Origin: Drosophila persimilis
Taxonomy: Eukaryota > Arthropoda > Insecta > Diptera > Drosophilidae
NCBI RefSeq assembly: GCF_003286085.1
Contig: NW_020825288.1
Location: forward strand, 14,570,001-14,634,000
Length of the DNA: 64,000 nucleotides
Direction of reading: 5' to 3'
A model generated the notes under the pieces. It was not told the origin of the DNA, did not search any database, and worked only from the letters and a program-made list of their open reading frames with translations. Of the stretch, positions 1 through 10,548 are shown piece after piece. Position 1 is the stretch's first letter; each line of letters opens with the position of its first letter. Both the position numbers and the translations under genes were made by a program.

Positions 1-1504
1 ATCTCTGGAGCTTTCACGCTACTCACCATGGGAGGGAGCGTGTATGCCTCGTCTGATCTACTGCCCAACTGGGTGGTGGTTGTCTCCTTTGCCGTCAACG
101 TCTTGGCCAAGTATCCTTATGAGATGGACAAGGTGGTCACATCACGCTGGCGCTTCCTGGACCTGCGTAAACCCACCTTCTCGACATTTGTGATTGGCAA
201 CGGCATTGAGTTCTGTCTGAACTGCCGCACAGCATTGTACCTGTTGATTCCCGTGCTCCTGGTGATAATGGCCAAACGTTCACGCTGGCACGGTGTCTAC
301 ACGCATCTCATTCCACACTGCGTCACGCTCTGCTGGCTGCAAGTGTGCATCGCCACCTCTCAGAGTGCCACCATGTTTGGCGTGATTCGCGGGACTCTCG
401 TCCTCGCCGGGATGGTTTTGTTTCTGCCCCTATTCGGAATAGTGGCGCTCCTCGTTCCGGTCTTCGTGGCCATCAAGACACTCGGGCTTTCCAGCGAGCA
501 GCTTTATTGGGGCGGTGTAGCCATCGCCTGTTTACTCATCATGCTCGGCTCCTATCTTCTCGCCCTAAACCGTGTTACCCAAAAGTATATTACCGTGCTG
601 CAGGTAAGTGGAGTGGCGGTGGCATCCTGTGATACTATACTGTAACTAAATACTTGTAAATCATTTGCAGCTGGTCATGGGTGTGACAATGGCCTGTGTT
701 TTGGTCTTCCCCTACATGACGTCCAGTTTCAAGGACACGCCGCGCTTCAATGCGATGCCACGATTCGGTCTACATTCTCTGTCGGACGTGGACTCACTGC
801 CATGGGATCGTTTCCATTCCCTGTGCGCCCTGCCTTTCGAAGAGGAGCCCAACAAGATAAAGGCCCAGCTGCGTTGCATTCACCTCAATGGCTTGCCCGT
901 GGTCTGGCAGGGCAGCGTCACTAAGGTGGAAATCTCCAAGATCTCTAATATGTTTGAAGATCTCGTCGCCAATTACTTGCCCGCCTGGTTGGGCAGGGCG
1001 GTACGCTGCGCTCATGGCGAGGGCATATCGCAGAATTTCCAGTGCAATCGCAACCTTAATGACCAATGCGATGAGTGGGAGCGAGTGATCAAAAAAGTCA
1101 ATGCTCGAACAGGCAGCTGCACGCTACAAAAATATAACCGCTACGAATATGACCTGCTGGTAAAGGTCGGTAGCAGCAGCGGGGGTGGACTGCTAGGACG
1201 CTCGACATCCTCTGAAGTGGTTCTAAAGGCTCACCATGACTTCGGAAACTTCACGCGGCAGCTAAGCCATGGCGACATTGTACTGTTTTACGGCACACTC
1301 CATCACTCCCGGATACGGACCAACGATGTGCAAGTTCTGTTGAAGACCATCGAGTGCCGGAAATGTAAGTCGCCAGAGCTAGGTACCGCGAGCATTGAAC
1401 GACTAATAGGTGCCTCTCCGATGGATGCCCGCCTGCAGGAACTAATGAGGGGCATTAAGTATCTGTTGAATGCGTTGTTGAATCCGTTAATTACGTTTAA
1501 GTAA
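1..1504 (+). CDS. wfs1: Wolframin (3' part; 5' end outside window)
   Basis: Wolframin is a multipass ER membrane protein involved in ER calcium and stress homeostasis; the human gene is mutated in Wolfram syndrome. The frame is open from base 1, so the gene is cut by the window edge. Exon 1-603 ends at CAG|GTAAGT. A 67-nt intron (604-670) ends in TTTGCAG, and exon 671-1504 continues in the same phase to TAA at 1502-1504. The first exon encodes several hydrophobic membrane segments (for example around 205-275 and 390-560). The last exon encodes the C-terminal luminal domain: it matches the family at LPAWLGRAVRCAHGE (human FFIGDWMRCLYGE), the conserved cysteines, YNRYEYDLLVKV (human FDRYKFEITVGM) and IECRKCKSPELG. 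Assignment is from remembered family sequence. Gclm follows on the same strand 1.7 kb downstream, as I recall for the Drosophila locus. Confidence 0.93.
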
Positions 1505-1515
1505 GTTAATTATCA

Positions 1516-1521
1516 AATAAA
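1516..1521 (+). terminator. Poly(A) signal AATAAA of wfs1
   Basis: A canonical AATAAA lies 12 bases after the wolframin stop codon, which would give a very short 3' UTR. No cleavage evidence is available from sequence alone. Confidence 0.55.
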
Positions 1522-3171
1522 AAAGGCAAAGGATTTGATTATCTAAAGCTAATGATCACAAATGTATAGCTCCCTCGATCCCAATTTAGTGACAGTATCA
1601 GAAGAACTATCAGAACTCTCGGGCTCAAACTGAAACCTTTCCTGCTTCTCGAGTATTGGGCTGTGATACAGGGCCCGATATATACGAATATAAAAAGCGT
1701 TTATTAGTTACACAACAACCAGCAGCAACTTACGGTGGTCCCCGATGGTAAATGCCCAATCTATTAAGATCCCGCGGAACAATTGGGCCATGGGGACGTA
1801 GCCATTTTTCATAAACCTATCGTCGTACATCTCTCGTGGTAAGAAGCACCAGCCATTCCCGGACATTCCCAAAAATTGTTGTACTATTGCGTGACGATTT
1901 TGATTGCAAGCGTCCGTTAAGACGAACTAGTTCTTTGAACAGTCGCGAACTGAAGTGGATTTTGACGAAGGTTGCTTTTAGTTTTTATTGAACCTTTTTG
2001 TTTAAATCTATAGACACAATAAAAATAAATATCAACATCAAGACAGTGGGTATTAAAAGAAACTCCACGAAAATGATAAAAAAGAATTTCAGTTCATTTT
2101 GCTGCCAGAAAAAACCATGACTTTTTAAAGACTCTTTAAAGAGCGAACAATGCCGCGGAGGCAAGAATAGCAAGCAGCGAGTTACATCAATGCTGGTAGC
2201 TATATGGATGCTTCAGAGAAGCTAAAAATTCTTTTGATTGGAAAAGGTAAAAAACCTCGCTACTTTCGGGGCGTTAAGTCGGTATCCATCGATAATAAAG
2301 ATAGTTCCAAGGCGCGGGTGACCCGCTTTTTGAAGAATGGATTCCAAAATAAGATAAGCAGTTTCTACGCGCAGGACGGAAAATTCGGCACATCCGAAAG
2401 ATTTAAAGAGCAAAATTAAATACATCGACTTTCAAATTACAACCGCTTGATCAGGGAATAATTCAAAATTATAGGTGTAACTATCGTAACAGCATCTTAA
2501 AATAAGCACTTAACTGTATTTCTATTTATGTTTATGCGATTATATCATATTATAAATACAAATATGTATATTAAATGAAAATTTTTTTCTTATCCACACA
2601 TTATATTCGTTTTATTCCAGTTTTAACAATTTTAATTCGTTTCTTATCGGTATATTTTCAAAATGAGACGGTATATTTTGGAGGGTCGGACGGTCTGCTC
2701 TGTCCTGCTCATATATGAAACGAAATAATGAGTCTGGAGAGCGTAATTTTGAATGTACTATAGACAGGGGTACCTCAAAATCAAGTTATATTTGGAAAAA
2801 GTTAATGAATTTACCTTGCATGTGTTTCTGGGCGGTTTGGCCTGTTGTCCACACGGTACTTTTCCTCCCATTTTCCGTTGATATGTAGCAAATGTGTAGA
2901 TACCGCGTAGTTGACATGTACTAAGTAGAGCAAAATGTAAAAGTTTGTCAAAATTAAATGAACGAGTGAACTAATGAACTGAACTTGTACCAACATCCAC
3001 TGCATATATATATTTAATTGTATGGATTTCAAAGTGTATTTAGTGGCAAACCGAGCACACGAGCACACGGTGGTAAACTGATAGGCGGCCTGCACATAAG
3101 TGAAGATAACTTCAACACAGATACCAACTATTTAACTGTAAACTGTAATCAAAACTCAAGCAAACCCCATC
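1522..3171. other. Intergenic wfs1-Gclm and Gclm 5' region
   Basis: Apart from the open block at 1708-1926, this AT-rich stretch has no gene I can support. Two short ORFs (1985-2173 minus, with one hydrophobic segment; 2204-2419 plus, 71 aa, basic) have no recognisable homology. About 2.8-3.17 kb probably holds the Gclm promoter and 5' UTR; I could not fix a transcription start. Confidence 0.5.
1708..1926 (-). pseudogene. Possible exon or gene remnant, unidentified
   Basis: A 73-codon open stretch on the minus strand, with a stop just upstream (1927-1929) and a TAA at 1708-1710. It has no plausible start at its 5' end, but its composition looks coding: it includes PREMYDDRF, NGYVPMAQLF and DWAFTIGDH. 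A donor-like C|GTAAGT sits inside it near 1733, and pyrimidine-rich AG sites lie further down (near 1660). The downstream frames I tried close quickly. I do not recognise the family. It could be an exon of an unannotated gene between wfs1 and Gclm, a decayed duplicate, or chance. Confidence 0.25.
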
Positions 3172-4089
3172 ATGATACCGTGCATAAAAAAAGAGTATCA
3201 AAACGTGGTGATTAGCACCGGCAACATCATTAACAACGAGCTCGGGCAGCGCAAGTCCAACGAGGAACTGTACGATGGGCTGAAAATAACGCTGCACAGT
3301 GACCCAAATGTCGAGCGCGTGGTGGTCGAAATCGACGAGCTGCATGGACGTGTACAGCATGCCACAGAGGAGCTGACCAACAGGCTGACGGAGAACCAAC
3401 GCAGTGAGATTAGCATCGGCGCCAAGATATTCCTCAACAACAACTCCACGGTGTTCATAGAGCAGGCGGTGGACACCTTACTCAACATACTCAATGTGAC
3501 GCACGTGGACAACGTGGTGTTGGCCTACCACCCCAATGCGAGTGGCACCACATCGCCCGTTGCCAACGCAACAGCTGAGTCCACAACAGCAGCACCGGCC
3601 GTCAAATCTCCGTGCTCTGAGGCAAACCCCGCACCCTCGAGCGTCTCCAACTGGAGCGCTCGGAATGGAGCCCAGGGCGTAATCGAACTCAAGGAACTCT
3701 ACAGGTCCCTGGAGCAGTATGCACTCAACCAAAAGATCACGCAGCTGGGCATTGCGGACCTCGACGCCGAGGCGCTGGCGGAGCTGCACAAGTCAGCCGC
3801 AGTCGCCCCCACCATTGCGCAGGTTAATCTGTCTACCTGCTGCCGTGTGCCCACGGAGCTGCAAGAGTTCTGTGCCGCCCACGACATCCAGCTAAACACA
3901 CACGGCGATCCCGAGCTGCTGCTGCCGGAGGAACAGTTTTCTGGCCTCGCGCCTGGCTACACAATTGATTGGTCGTTGCGCTACCAAGTTCATGTCCGCT
4001 GTCGGGGCGTTCTCACTGCCAAGGGCTATATTGTGGGGGCCTCGCGGCCCATACCCAGTGCCAGCACCAGCGCCAAAGCTAGCGCATAG
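3172..4089 (+). CDS. Gclm: Glutamate-cysteine ligase modifier (regulatory) subunit
   Basis: This is the non-catalytic partner of glutamate-cysteine ligase, which makes gamma-glutamylcysteine in the first step of glutathione synthesis. The modifier subunit lowers feedback inhibition and raises substrate affinity of the catalytic subunit in the cytosol. The single-exon ORF of 305 residues resembles vertebrate GCLM throughout: STGNIIN near the N terminus, SIGAKIFL and VDTLLNILNVTHVDNVVLA in the middle, ITQLGIADLDAEALAEL, then VAPTIAQVNLSTCCRVPTEL, HDIQLNTHGDPELLL and a C-terminal RYQVHVRCRGVLTAKGYI. The fold is aldo-keto-reductase-like. It is about 30 residues longer than human GCLM, mainly through an Ala/Ser/Thr-rich insert at about residues 122-160. 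The start at 3172 is the first ATG in frame, just before the conserved region. Confidence 0.96.
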   Translation: MIPCIKKEYQNVVISTGNIINNELGQRKSNEELYDGLKITLHSDPNVERVVVEIDELHGRVQHATEELTNRLTENQRSEISIGAKIFLNNNSTVFIEQAVDTLLNILNVTHVDNVVLAYHPNASGTTSPVANATAESTTAAPAVKSPCSEANPAPSSVSNWSARNGAQGVIELKELYRSLEQYALNQKITQLGIADLDAEALAELHKSAAVAPTIAQVNLSTCCRVPTELQEFCAAHDIQLNTHGDPELLLPEEQFSGLAPGYTIDWSLRYQVHVRCRGVLTAKGYIVGASRPIPSASTSAKASA

Positions 4090-4247
4090 GCATAGGCATA
4101 GTCGAGAGGCAGAAAGAAGCTTAGCTTTAGTTAAAATATTTGTGTGTATACCTGTATACTGTGTCGTAGTTCTGTACTTATTGTTTGTTATACAAAACCC
4201 AGATGATCGATTGATTTTATTGTAAACGATTTTTCAAACTTCTTCTG

Positions 4248-4255
4248 AATATAAA
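4248..4255 (+). terminator. Probable Gclm poly(A) signal (AATATAAA)
   Basis: AATATAAA about 160 bases after the Gclm stop contains AATATA and TATAAA, both known weaker variants of the polyadenylation hexamer. No better AATAAA is seen close by. Confidence 0.35.
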
Positions 4256-7200
4256 GCGTTTCAAAAACGGCAAACCAGCTCTCGCCCTATATGGCGTTGT
4301 ATTGTTATTTGTGTCATTTGCTGGCTGGGGTCACCGAGTCTTGAACCGGTTTGGCTCACAAATTAAGTATACGTCTAGTACACATTCAGACAATTATTGC
4401 AGCCGCTGTGAGTGCTGGACTGATGACTGCGGTCTGGTTCCTGTCCCTGTTCCTGTGGCTGTTGCTGTGGCTCTGGCCTCCAGTGCTTTGTTATTTACCT
4501 TGTTAATCGCTGTCTGTGTCTGCGTCTGGGTCTCAAATCTAATTAAGGCGGACGCGTCCAGCGACCTAGCGACCTCACATTCAGATCACGTGGCTAACCC
4601 GTCCCAGTACTTGAGAATCAAGAAACGAAAACCGACTGTCGGTTGGAAGCAGATTAAAATTTAGCTGCGGGAGATATTTTAAATATATTGCCTTTGATTT
4701 GCTCGTAGATGATATCAAAATTGGAAACTGGCTGGCTGGCTCGTCAGGTGCAACAGCTAACGGCCCCATAAATCCCGTCATAACTAATAATAAATTCGGA
4801 TTGTGGTGTGCTTGAATAATGAAGGAGTGCGTCCGCCCTATATTAATCTATTGTCGAAATTTACAGCGGCTGTATATTGGTCGAGTGAGCTGCGCGATTG
4901 GAGAAGGGGCACCAGTGGGGCTGGCTGTAAGTAGGTCATTTACAAGAAGTAGCTGTTCGTCTCAAGTGGAGGAAGTGCGTGGACAAAGAGTTTATTAATA
5001 AGCAAGCAAGAAACCATATAATTTGAAGGCAAAGTTCAGGGAGCGAACATATGCCATATTCCAGATTTGGAAGTATCTCAGTAAAGGTCTATGCACGCAC
5101 CAAATAGATACATAGCTACATACATACGAATGTTTATTGTATGTGTTTGGCGAGAAGGGAAATACACAAAAACAAAGTTCACTTATCGCCATGACTTGTT
5201 ATATTTCTTGACTCCCCCCCGCAGAGAGCAACAAAGAGAGAGAGAGAGAGAGAATGAGTCAATCTAACTTGTTTTTCGATCATTACAGCTCGCTCCATCA
5301 GTGTCATCATTATCCCCATAGAGTCCGAGAATATCTATACTACGAGAATATATCTATATATATAATGTGTATATACACGCACGACGCAGGTGACGCATCG
5401 GCCTCCAAAACGCTATGGAGCAACATGTAGCACAACATTTCTTTGTTGTTGCCAGCAAGATGATAGAAGCCTCTCGAATAGAATTAACCTTACCCTCTCC
5501 AAGCAGCTGTCAGGTATCAGGAACTGGTGAAATGTTCGGCTTATCAGCTTGTTATCAGTATTAGGTTTTTTCGCCGTTTGTCATCGCAAACCGCATCCAA
5601 GTGCAGTTGTAGAGCCCCCCCCCCCCTGCGTATACGTAACAAATAGCTATCTCTATAAAAATGTATGTACATATGTATGTCGATCCGTTATTATGTTCCG
5701 GCTGAGCTGCGATGAGTAAGTAATTACTATACTCGAATTTTGCAATACTTCATGAGTATCATTATTCTCCTATTTTATCTAGAAATTTCCATAGAACATA
5801 GAAACAAACATGATTGTGATTACACCATAACAATTGTTGAGTCTTTATTAATTTAATTGAATATTCTTTGAATGCTTCGGTACTCACATTATTCTTAGTT
5901 TGACTACACTCCCAATCTACAGTACTCGTCCACGCGACTCCTTCCGCCACTTACATTGCTTCAACATTATCTCTTACGACGAGTAGTGCTGTTCATTCTG
6001 TTTGTTGATAATAATACAATACAATACACTATAGCAGTTAACACACACCAATAATACACACACGGAATTGATAATGGATGTTTGTTGGTACTGGCATGCA
6101 ATTTGTGTTCACGAGTTACACTTGATAAGGTTCATCCTCTACATACATATATCTAATTACAGGTGTATTTTTTTATTTTCGAAACAATACGATGCTTTTG
6201 GGTTATACATATTCCACACATTAGCTACAATTAGATTGCATCGTAAAAACTAATCTATCTCACTTGATCGCAATTCAAAATAATAATATTACTCTGTATA
6301 CGTTTCGCATCCATTCGTAAAATCAAACGCTCTTCTGGGGACGGACGCTGTGTATCGTACAATTGAAATTGTTTAATTGGCATTCCGATTCCGAGTTAAT
6401 AAACAGAAAACTAGTCATACAATATGGAATTTGTTCGCCTTTGCATACGTTTCGTTGTTTGCTCGACCATTTCCCGGGAAGGGGAATGGGAATGGGAAGG
6501 AGACCATTTGAATTGAGGCAATTGGCTGTCGGTAATACAAATTTGAAACCGGGCTGTTGCTGTTGTTGTTGCTGTTGCTGTTGCATGAACGCAAATGGGG
6601 GTTAGGGGGGCATGGCCGCCTTGTGGTTCATTCGTTGCTGCGCTTCGACTAGCCCTAGGACACTTGTAAACCATAGTAAAAATGTATCAAAATATGCTCT
6701 TTCTTTTCTCGTCAAAAATCATGAGAATAAAATGTACAAAAATCGTATGTTGGTCGTAGACATCTTAAATAGTACGATATCTGTTGTGGACTCGTGTGTT
6801 GCACATTCATTTAAAGTAAGTGTGATCCTGTGTAGTTTCTCATAAGATTCGAAATACATATCCACCATCATCTACTTTCAATCTAAATTCGAATCGCTGT
6901 CGCGAACAAAAAGTATCTACTGGGACTTGGGGCATCAGCTTGACAATGAAACGGACTCCTTTGTCTATGGTTCACAACAATACATATAGTACACATGCAT
7001 ATATCTGAAGAATTTCCACTATGTTAATTAAGGTATTTTTTGCATTGTAAGAGTACCCATATAGTAGTATACTTTAAAGTTATAGACACATACTGTTCTG
7101 CACATTGAGATAGATAGAAATTTGAATAGAACACGAGTTGCAAGTGGGGAAATTAGAGGATTACTACTAGTTTGGGATAGTTAGGAGGATCTATGTAGGT

Positions 7201-8096
7201 CTGGACTTCGTGTAGCTATACATTTAATAAACACAATCTTTAGAATTTGAATTAAAAGTTTCCTATTTGTTTGTTTGGTTTTTTTCAACATTTAGTTGTG
7301 CCAATATATTTTTAAAAAATATTTGCAATTTTCGTTTTTGTTTTCTTGTTGTTGTTGGTTTGATTCCGATTACATACTAATACATTTCTTTTAAACATTA
7401 AGCCAATGGAATTGCAATTGTCAAGGACACACACACACACACACACAAAGCACACCACAAAACACATCGGGAGACATCAAGAGTGACACTTAAAATGCAT
7501 ATTGACTTCCAGTGGGTTTCGTTTAGATTAAGAGTGTGTGAGTGTGTGTTGTGTGTGCCCCTTAAAAATTTCACAAAAATACAATCAAAACATTTTGTTC
7601 ACTAATCTACCAAAATACATACAATAAAATACATTGATGCACACACATATAATACATATCTATTCGTATATCATATCATATCATATTGGATATTGGATAT
7701 TGGTGTAACCTTTTCGTTTCTTCTCTTCTCTTCGCTCCTTCTACGCTTTAATCTAGAAAAACTAACAACAATCTGTAGTTCGATTCGTATGTGAATGGAT
7801 TACTAGTTAGTATGTGTATTTATGTATGTGGGTGGGTCTTATGTAGAACTTTAAACTATTCAAAATATAATAATACCATTCATTTGCCATTTTTTGGGGC
7901 ATACATAAGTAATTCAGTCTAATTTGGGAATTGGTCGACGATCATCGTTGATCATTGTCGTGGAGCGGTGCGGTGCGGTGCGGGTATGTGGAACGGGTGG
8001 AACCAAACACACAAACAAATGTACAATAGTCGGATCGGATTCATTAATCTGTATTTCCTATATCCATCGCCAGCTCCATTGATAGTCTCCGATTGC
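4256..8096. other. Gclm-wake convergent interval with wake 3' UTR
   Basis: No protein-coding gene is evident. The part adjoining 8096 must carry the 3' UTR of wake (minus strand). Minus-strand AATAAA appears as TTTATT on the plus strand at several sites (for example near 4990, 5113, 5840 and 6170), so the end of the 3' UTR cannot be fixed. Simple repeats include a GA run near 5238-5253, a 12-base C run at 5615-5626, a CTG/TTG run near 6553-6584 and CA runs near 7430-7446. Confidence 0.5.
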
Positions 8097-10548
8097 TCAA
8101 ATCAAATGCGACTTGCGATTGGAGTGCTCGATGGCGGCCAGCAGTTCGTGTTTCTTTCGCACATAGAGGCGTCCCTTCTTCCAGGGATTCTGCAGCTGCA
8201 GCGGCTTGAAGTCGTCCCGCAGGCAGCGCTCACGTGCCCCAATCACGGCCACCAGACAAAAGTTCTCCAGCATATCGGCGCTGTAGATGGGCCCGTTGTT
8301 GCCTTTCAGCACCACGGCCATGTTGAGCTGCTTGACCACCAGATTAATGACCTCGCGGGCGGTCGTCTTTGGGGTTACGTGGAGCTTGAGGCTGGTGCCA
8401 CTGGCCAGTCCGGTATTGTAGGCGGTGTACACCTGGATGATGCCCGGCACCTGTTCCGTGTTCAGGCTGGAGCAGCTGGCCGAGTCCTCTTCACTGCTTT
8501 GGCGCGACAGGCTCTTGGTGGAGGATGCCTTCGAGGTGCTGGCCACCGGCTCCTCGCCGCCCACAGCCCTCAGCTCCGCCAGGGTGCTCTTCAAATAGGG
8601 TCCCCCTTCGCGCAAATTGGCACTGGAAGCAGCCTTCACGGCCGGCTTTAGCGGCTTGTGCTCCAGGTCCGTGGCAAAGACACCGCTGCCACTCCTGAGC
8701 GACACACTCGATCCGGCTAGATACGGAGCCGAGCTGGAACTATGCACCGTGATGAGCGGCGTCGAGGTGTGGTGCGCGATGTTGGAGCTGGTGCGCTTCC
8801 GTTGAGCTGCCACCGCCTGCGAGTGGCGCAGTGCATCCGCCAGAGTGTCATCGGAGCGTGACGGTGGCAGGGCAAAGACGCTGCTGCTGCTGTTCTTATC
8901 CGAGATGGAGTCAACGGCAGAGTAGAAGCTCTGAGGCGTGTAGGTGGAGCTCATGGAGTCGCCGCTGTTCTTCCGCAGCGACACCTCTGAGCATGTGGAG
9001 CCTGCGTACTCGCTGGTGGATACTTGCAACAGCTGCTGCTGCTGCTGTTGTTGCTGCTGCATTTGTGACTGCTGCTGTTGCTTGGAAGTCGTGGCATCCA
9101 CTGGGGTGATTGCAGTCTGGCCCAGATTCTGCTCCGACTTCGAGTGCTCCGGCTTGCCCTGCGATTGATCCTCGTTGGTGCCGGGTCCCGGCCAGCTGCC
9201 ACGTCCAGTGCCTGTCTTGTTGAACTTGCTCTCGCGTATCGGGAGCTGCAGGAGCTGCTTGGACTGGCCTCCCGCCGCAGACAGCTCCTTCTGCCGCAGC
9301 TGGGCAAAGTCGAGGATCTCCCGCATGGCCAACGACGGCTGGGCACTCTTGTTGCGCGCATAGGCCACCACATCCATCAGCCAGCGCACGCTCTTCCACA
9401 CTAGCGTCAGGCTGGAGCTGAGCTCCTGCAGCGTGGCCAGTCGCTCCTTGGCCGCCTGCAGTTCGCTGCTGGAGAAGGCCTCGCGCAGCGAATGCGTGGC
9501 CAGCGCTGTGTCCAGCTCCAGGATGCAGGAGAGGCGGGCGTACTTCTGGATAATGGCCGGTTGGTAAGTGCGCAGATGGATCATCTCAAAGGCCTGGATG
9601 CTCAGGCTGGCCAAATCGTCACGCTGCAGCAGCAGCTCCGACTGTCCGGGCACCGCACACGACGACTCCGCCGAGGGGCAAACAACCAGGAAGCTGATGT
9701 CGGGACTGTGCTCGATCACCTCCACGTCATAAAGGCGGTGGGTGGTGGCCTCCGAGGCCTTGATGTTCATCCCAGCGAACAGCTTGTGCATCGCATTGGT
9801 GAGATCGTACAGGAAGAGGCGCTGCACCTCTGTGGTGCCCGACCGTTCGCCACCTGGCGAGCTGAATTCCAAAGGGAGGCGCAGCGGATCGCCGCTACGA
9901 TGCAGCACCTGCCATTCCTCGGCCGTGATGTGGCTGTTCTCGCGCACCTTGCAATGGGGCAGGACATTGGGTGTCTTCACAGGCACCACCACCTGGATCT
10001 GGTCCATGGAGCACTGCATTTTCAGATAGCCCAGATAGAGGCCCGGCTCCAGGCGCTGCAGGGCCGCCTGCTGGTAGTGCATCTGCTCGCCAATCGAGGA
10101 GATGAGCATCTCGTTGATGTTGTAGTCCTCGTGCAGGGCCCCGAGCTTCTTCTGCAGCTTGCTGACCGGTAGCCAGCGGGAGTTGAGTATGGAGACGGCC
10201 TTCTGGCTCTTCACCGACTGGACGCAGGTGAGGACGACAGTGCCCTGCGAGTCCCGCAGTGGCTTGTAGTACAGCTGGCCGAGGTCCGTGAAGCCCAGCG
10301 CCGACTGCATCTGGCAGACGGCAGACAAAAGCTTTGTCCGGAAGTGAACGGCAGACGTGAGATTGCGCTCCATGTCGGAGCGCAGCGACTTGACATCGTC
10401 CCAGGTGCAGGCCACCTTCATCAGCCAGTAGTAGTCCATGTGCAGGGCACTCGGATACGATTCGTCGATCTCGATGACGGGCGGAAAGTCCTCGCTGGTC
10501 ACCAGCACCTTGTCATCGCAATGGACGATGCACGAGAAGTAGATGCCC
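8097..10548 (-). CDS. wake: wake terminal coding exon: ANKFN1 core, polyQ, RA-like domain
   Basis: This large last exon enters after TTTCCCACAG with one base completing AGG, and reads GIYFSCIVHCDDKVLVTSED. The first half is the block conserved with ANKFN1 (for example DYYWLMKVACTWDDVKSL and GLYLGYLKMQC). The second half is low complexity, with a glutamine tract near 9031-9085 and many serines. The final 115 residues (8100-8444) begin GIIQVYTAYNTGLASG and include KLHVTPKTTAREVINLVVKQ, typical of a Ras-association/ubiquitin-like fold, and end with KSHLI before TGA at 8097-8099. Confidence 0.92.

Noticed and set aside
1985-2173. 62-aa minus-strand ORF with a hydrophobic segment
   Set aside because: AT-rich DNA readily yields hydrophobic ORFs; no homology or splice link to the block at 1708-1926 was found.
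2204-2419. 71-aa plus-strand ORF between wfs1 and Gclm
   Set aside because: Basic peptide without recognisable homology, overlapped by an ORF of similar size on the other strand; too little to call a gene.
6323-6674. PolyQ-containing short ORFs on the minus strand near 6.5 kb
   Set aside because: They arise from a CTG/TTG microsatellite in the probable wake 3' UTR or intergenic DNA.
9492-10172. 226-aa plus-strand ORF
   Set aside because: Shadow of the wake terminal exon on the opposite strand.
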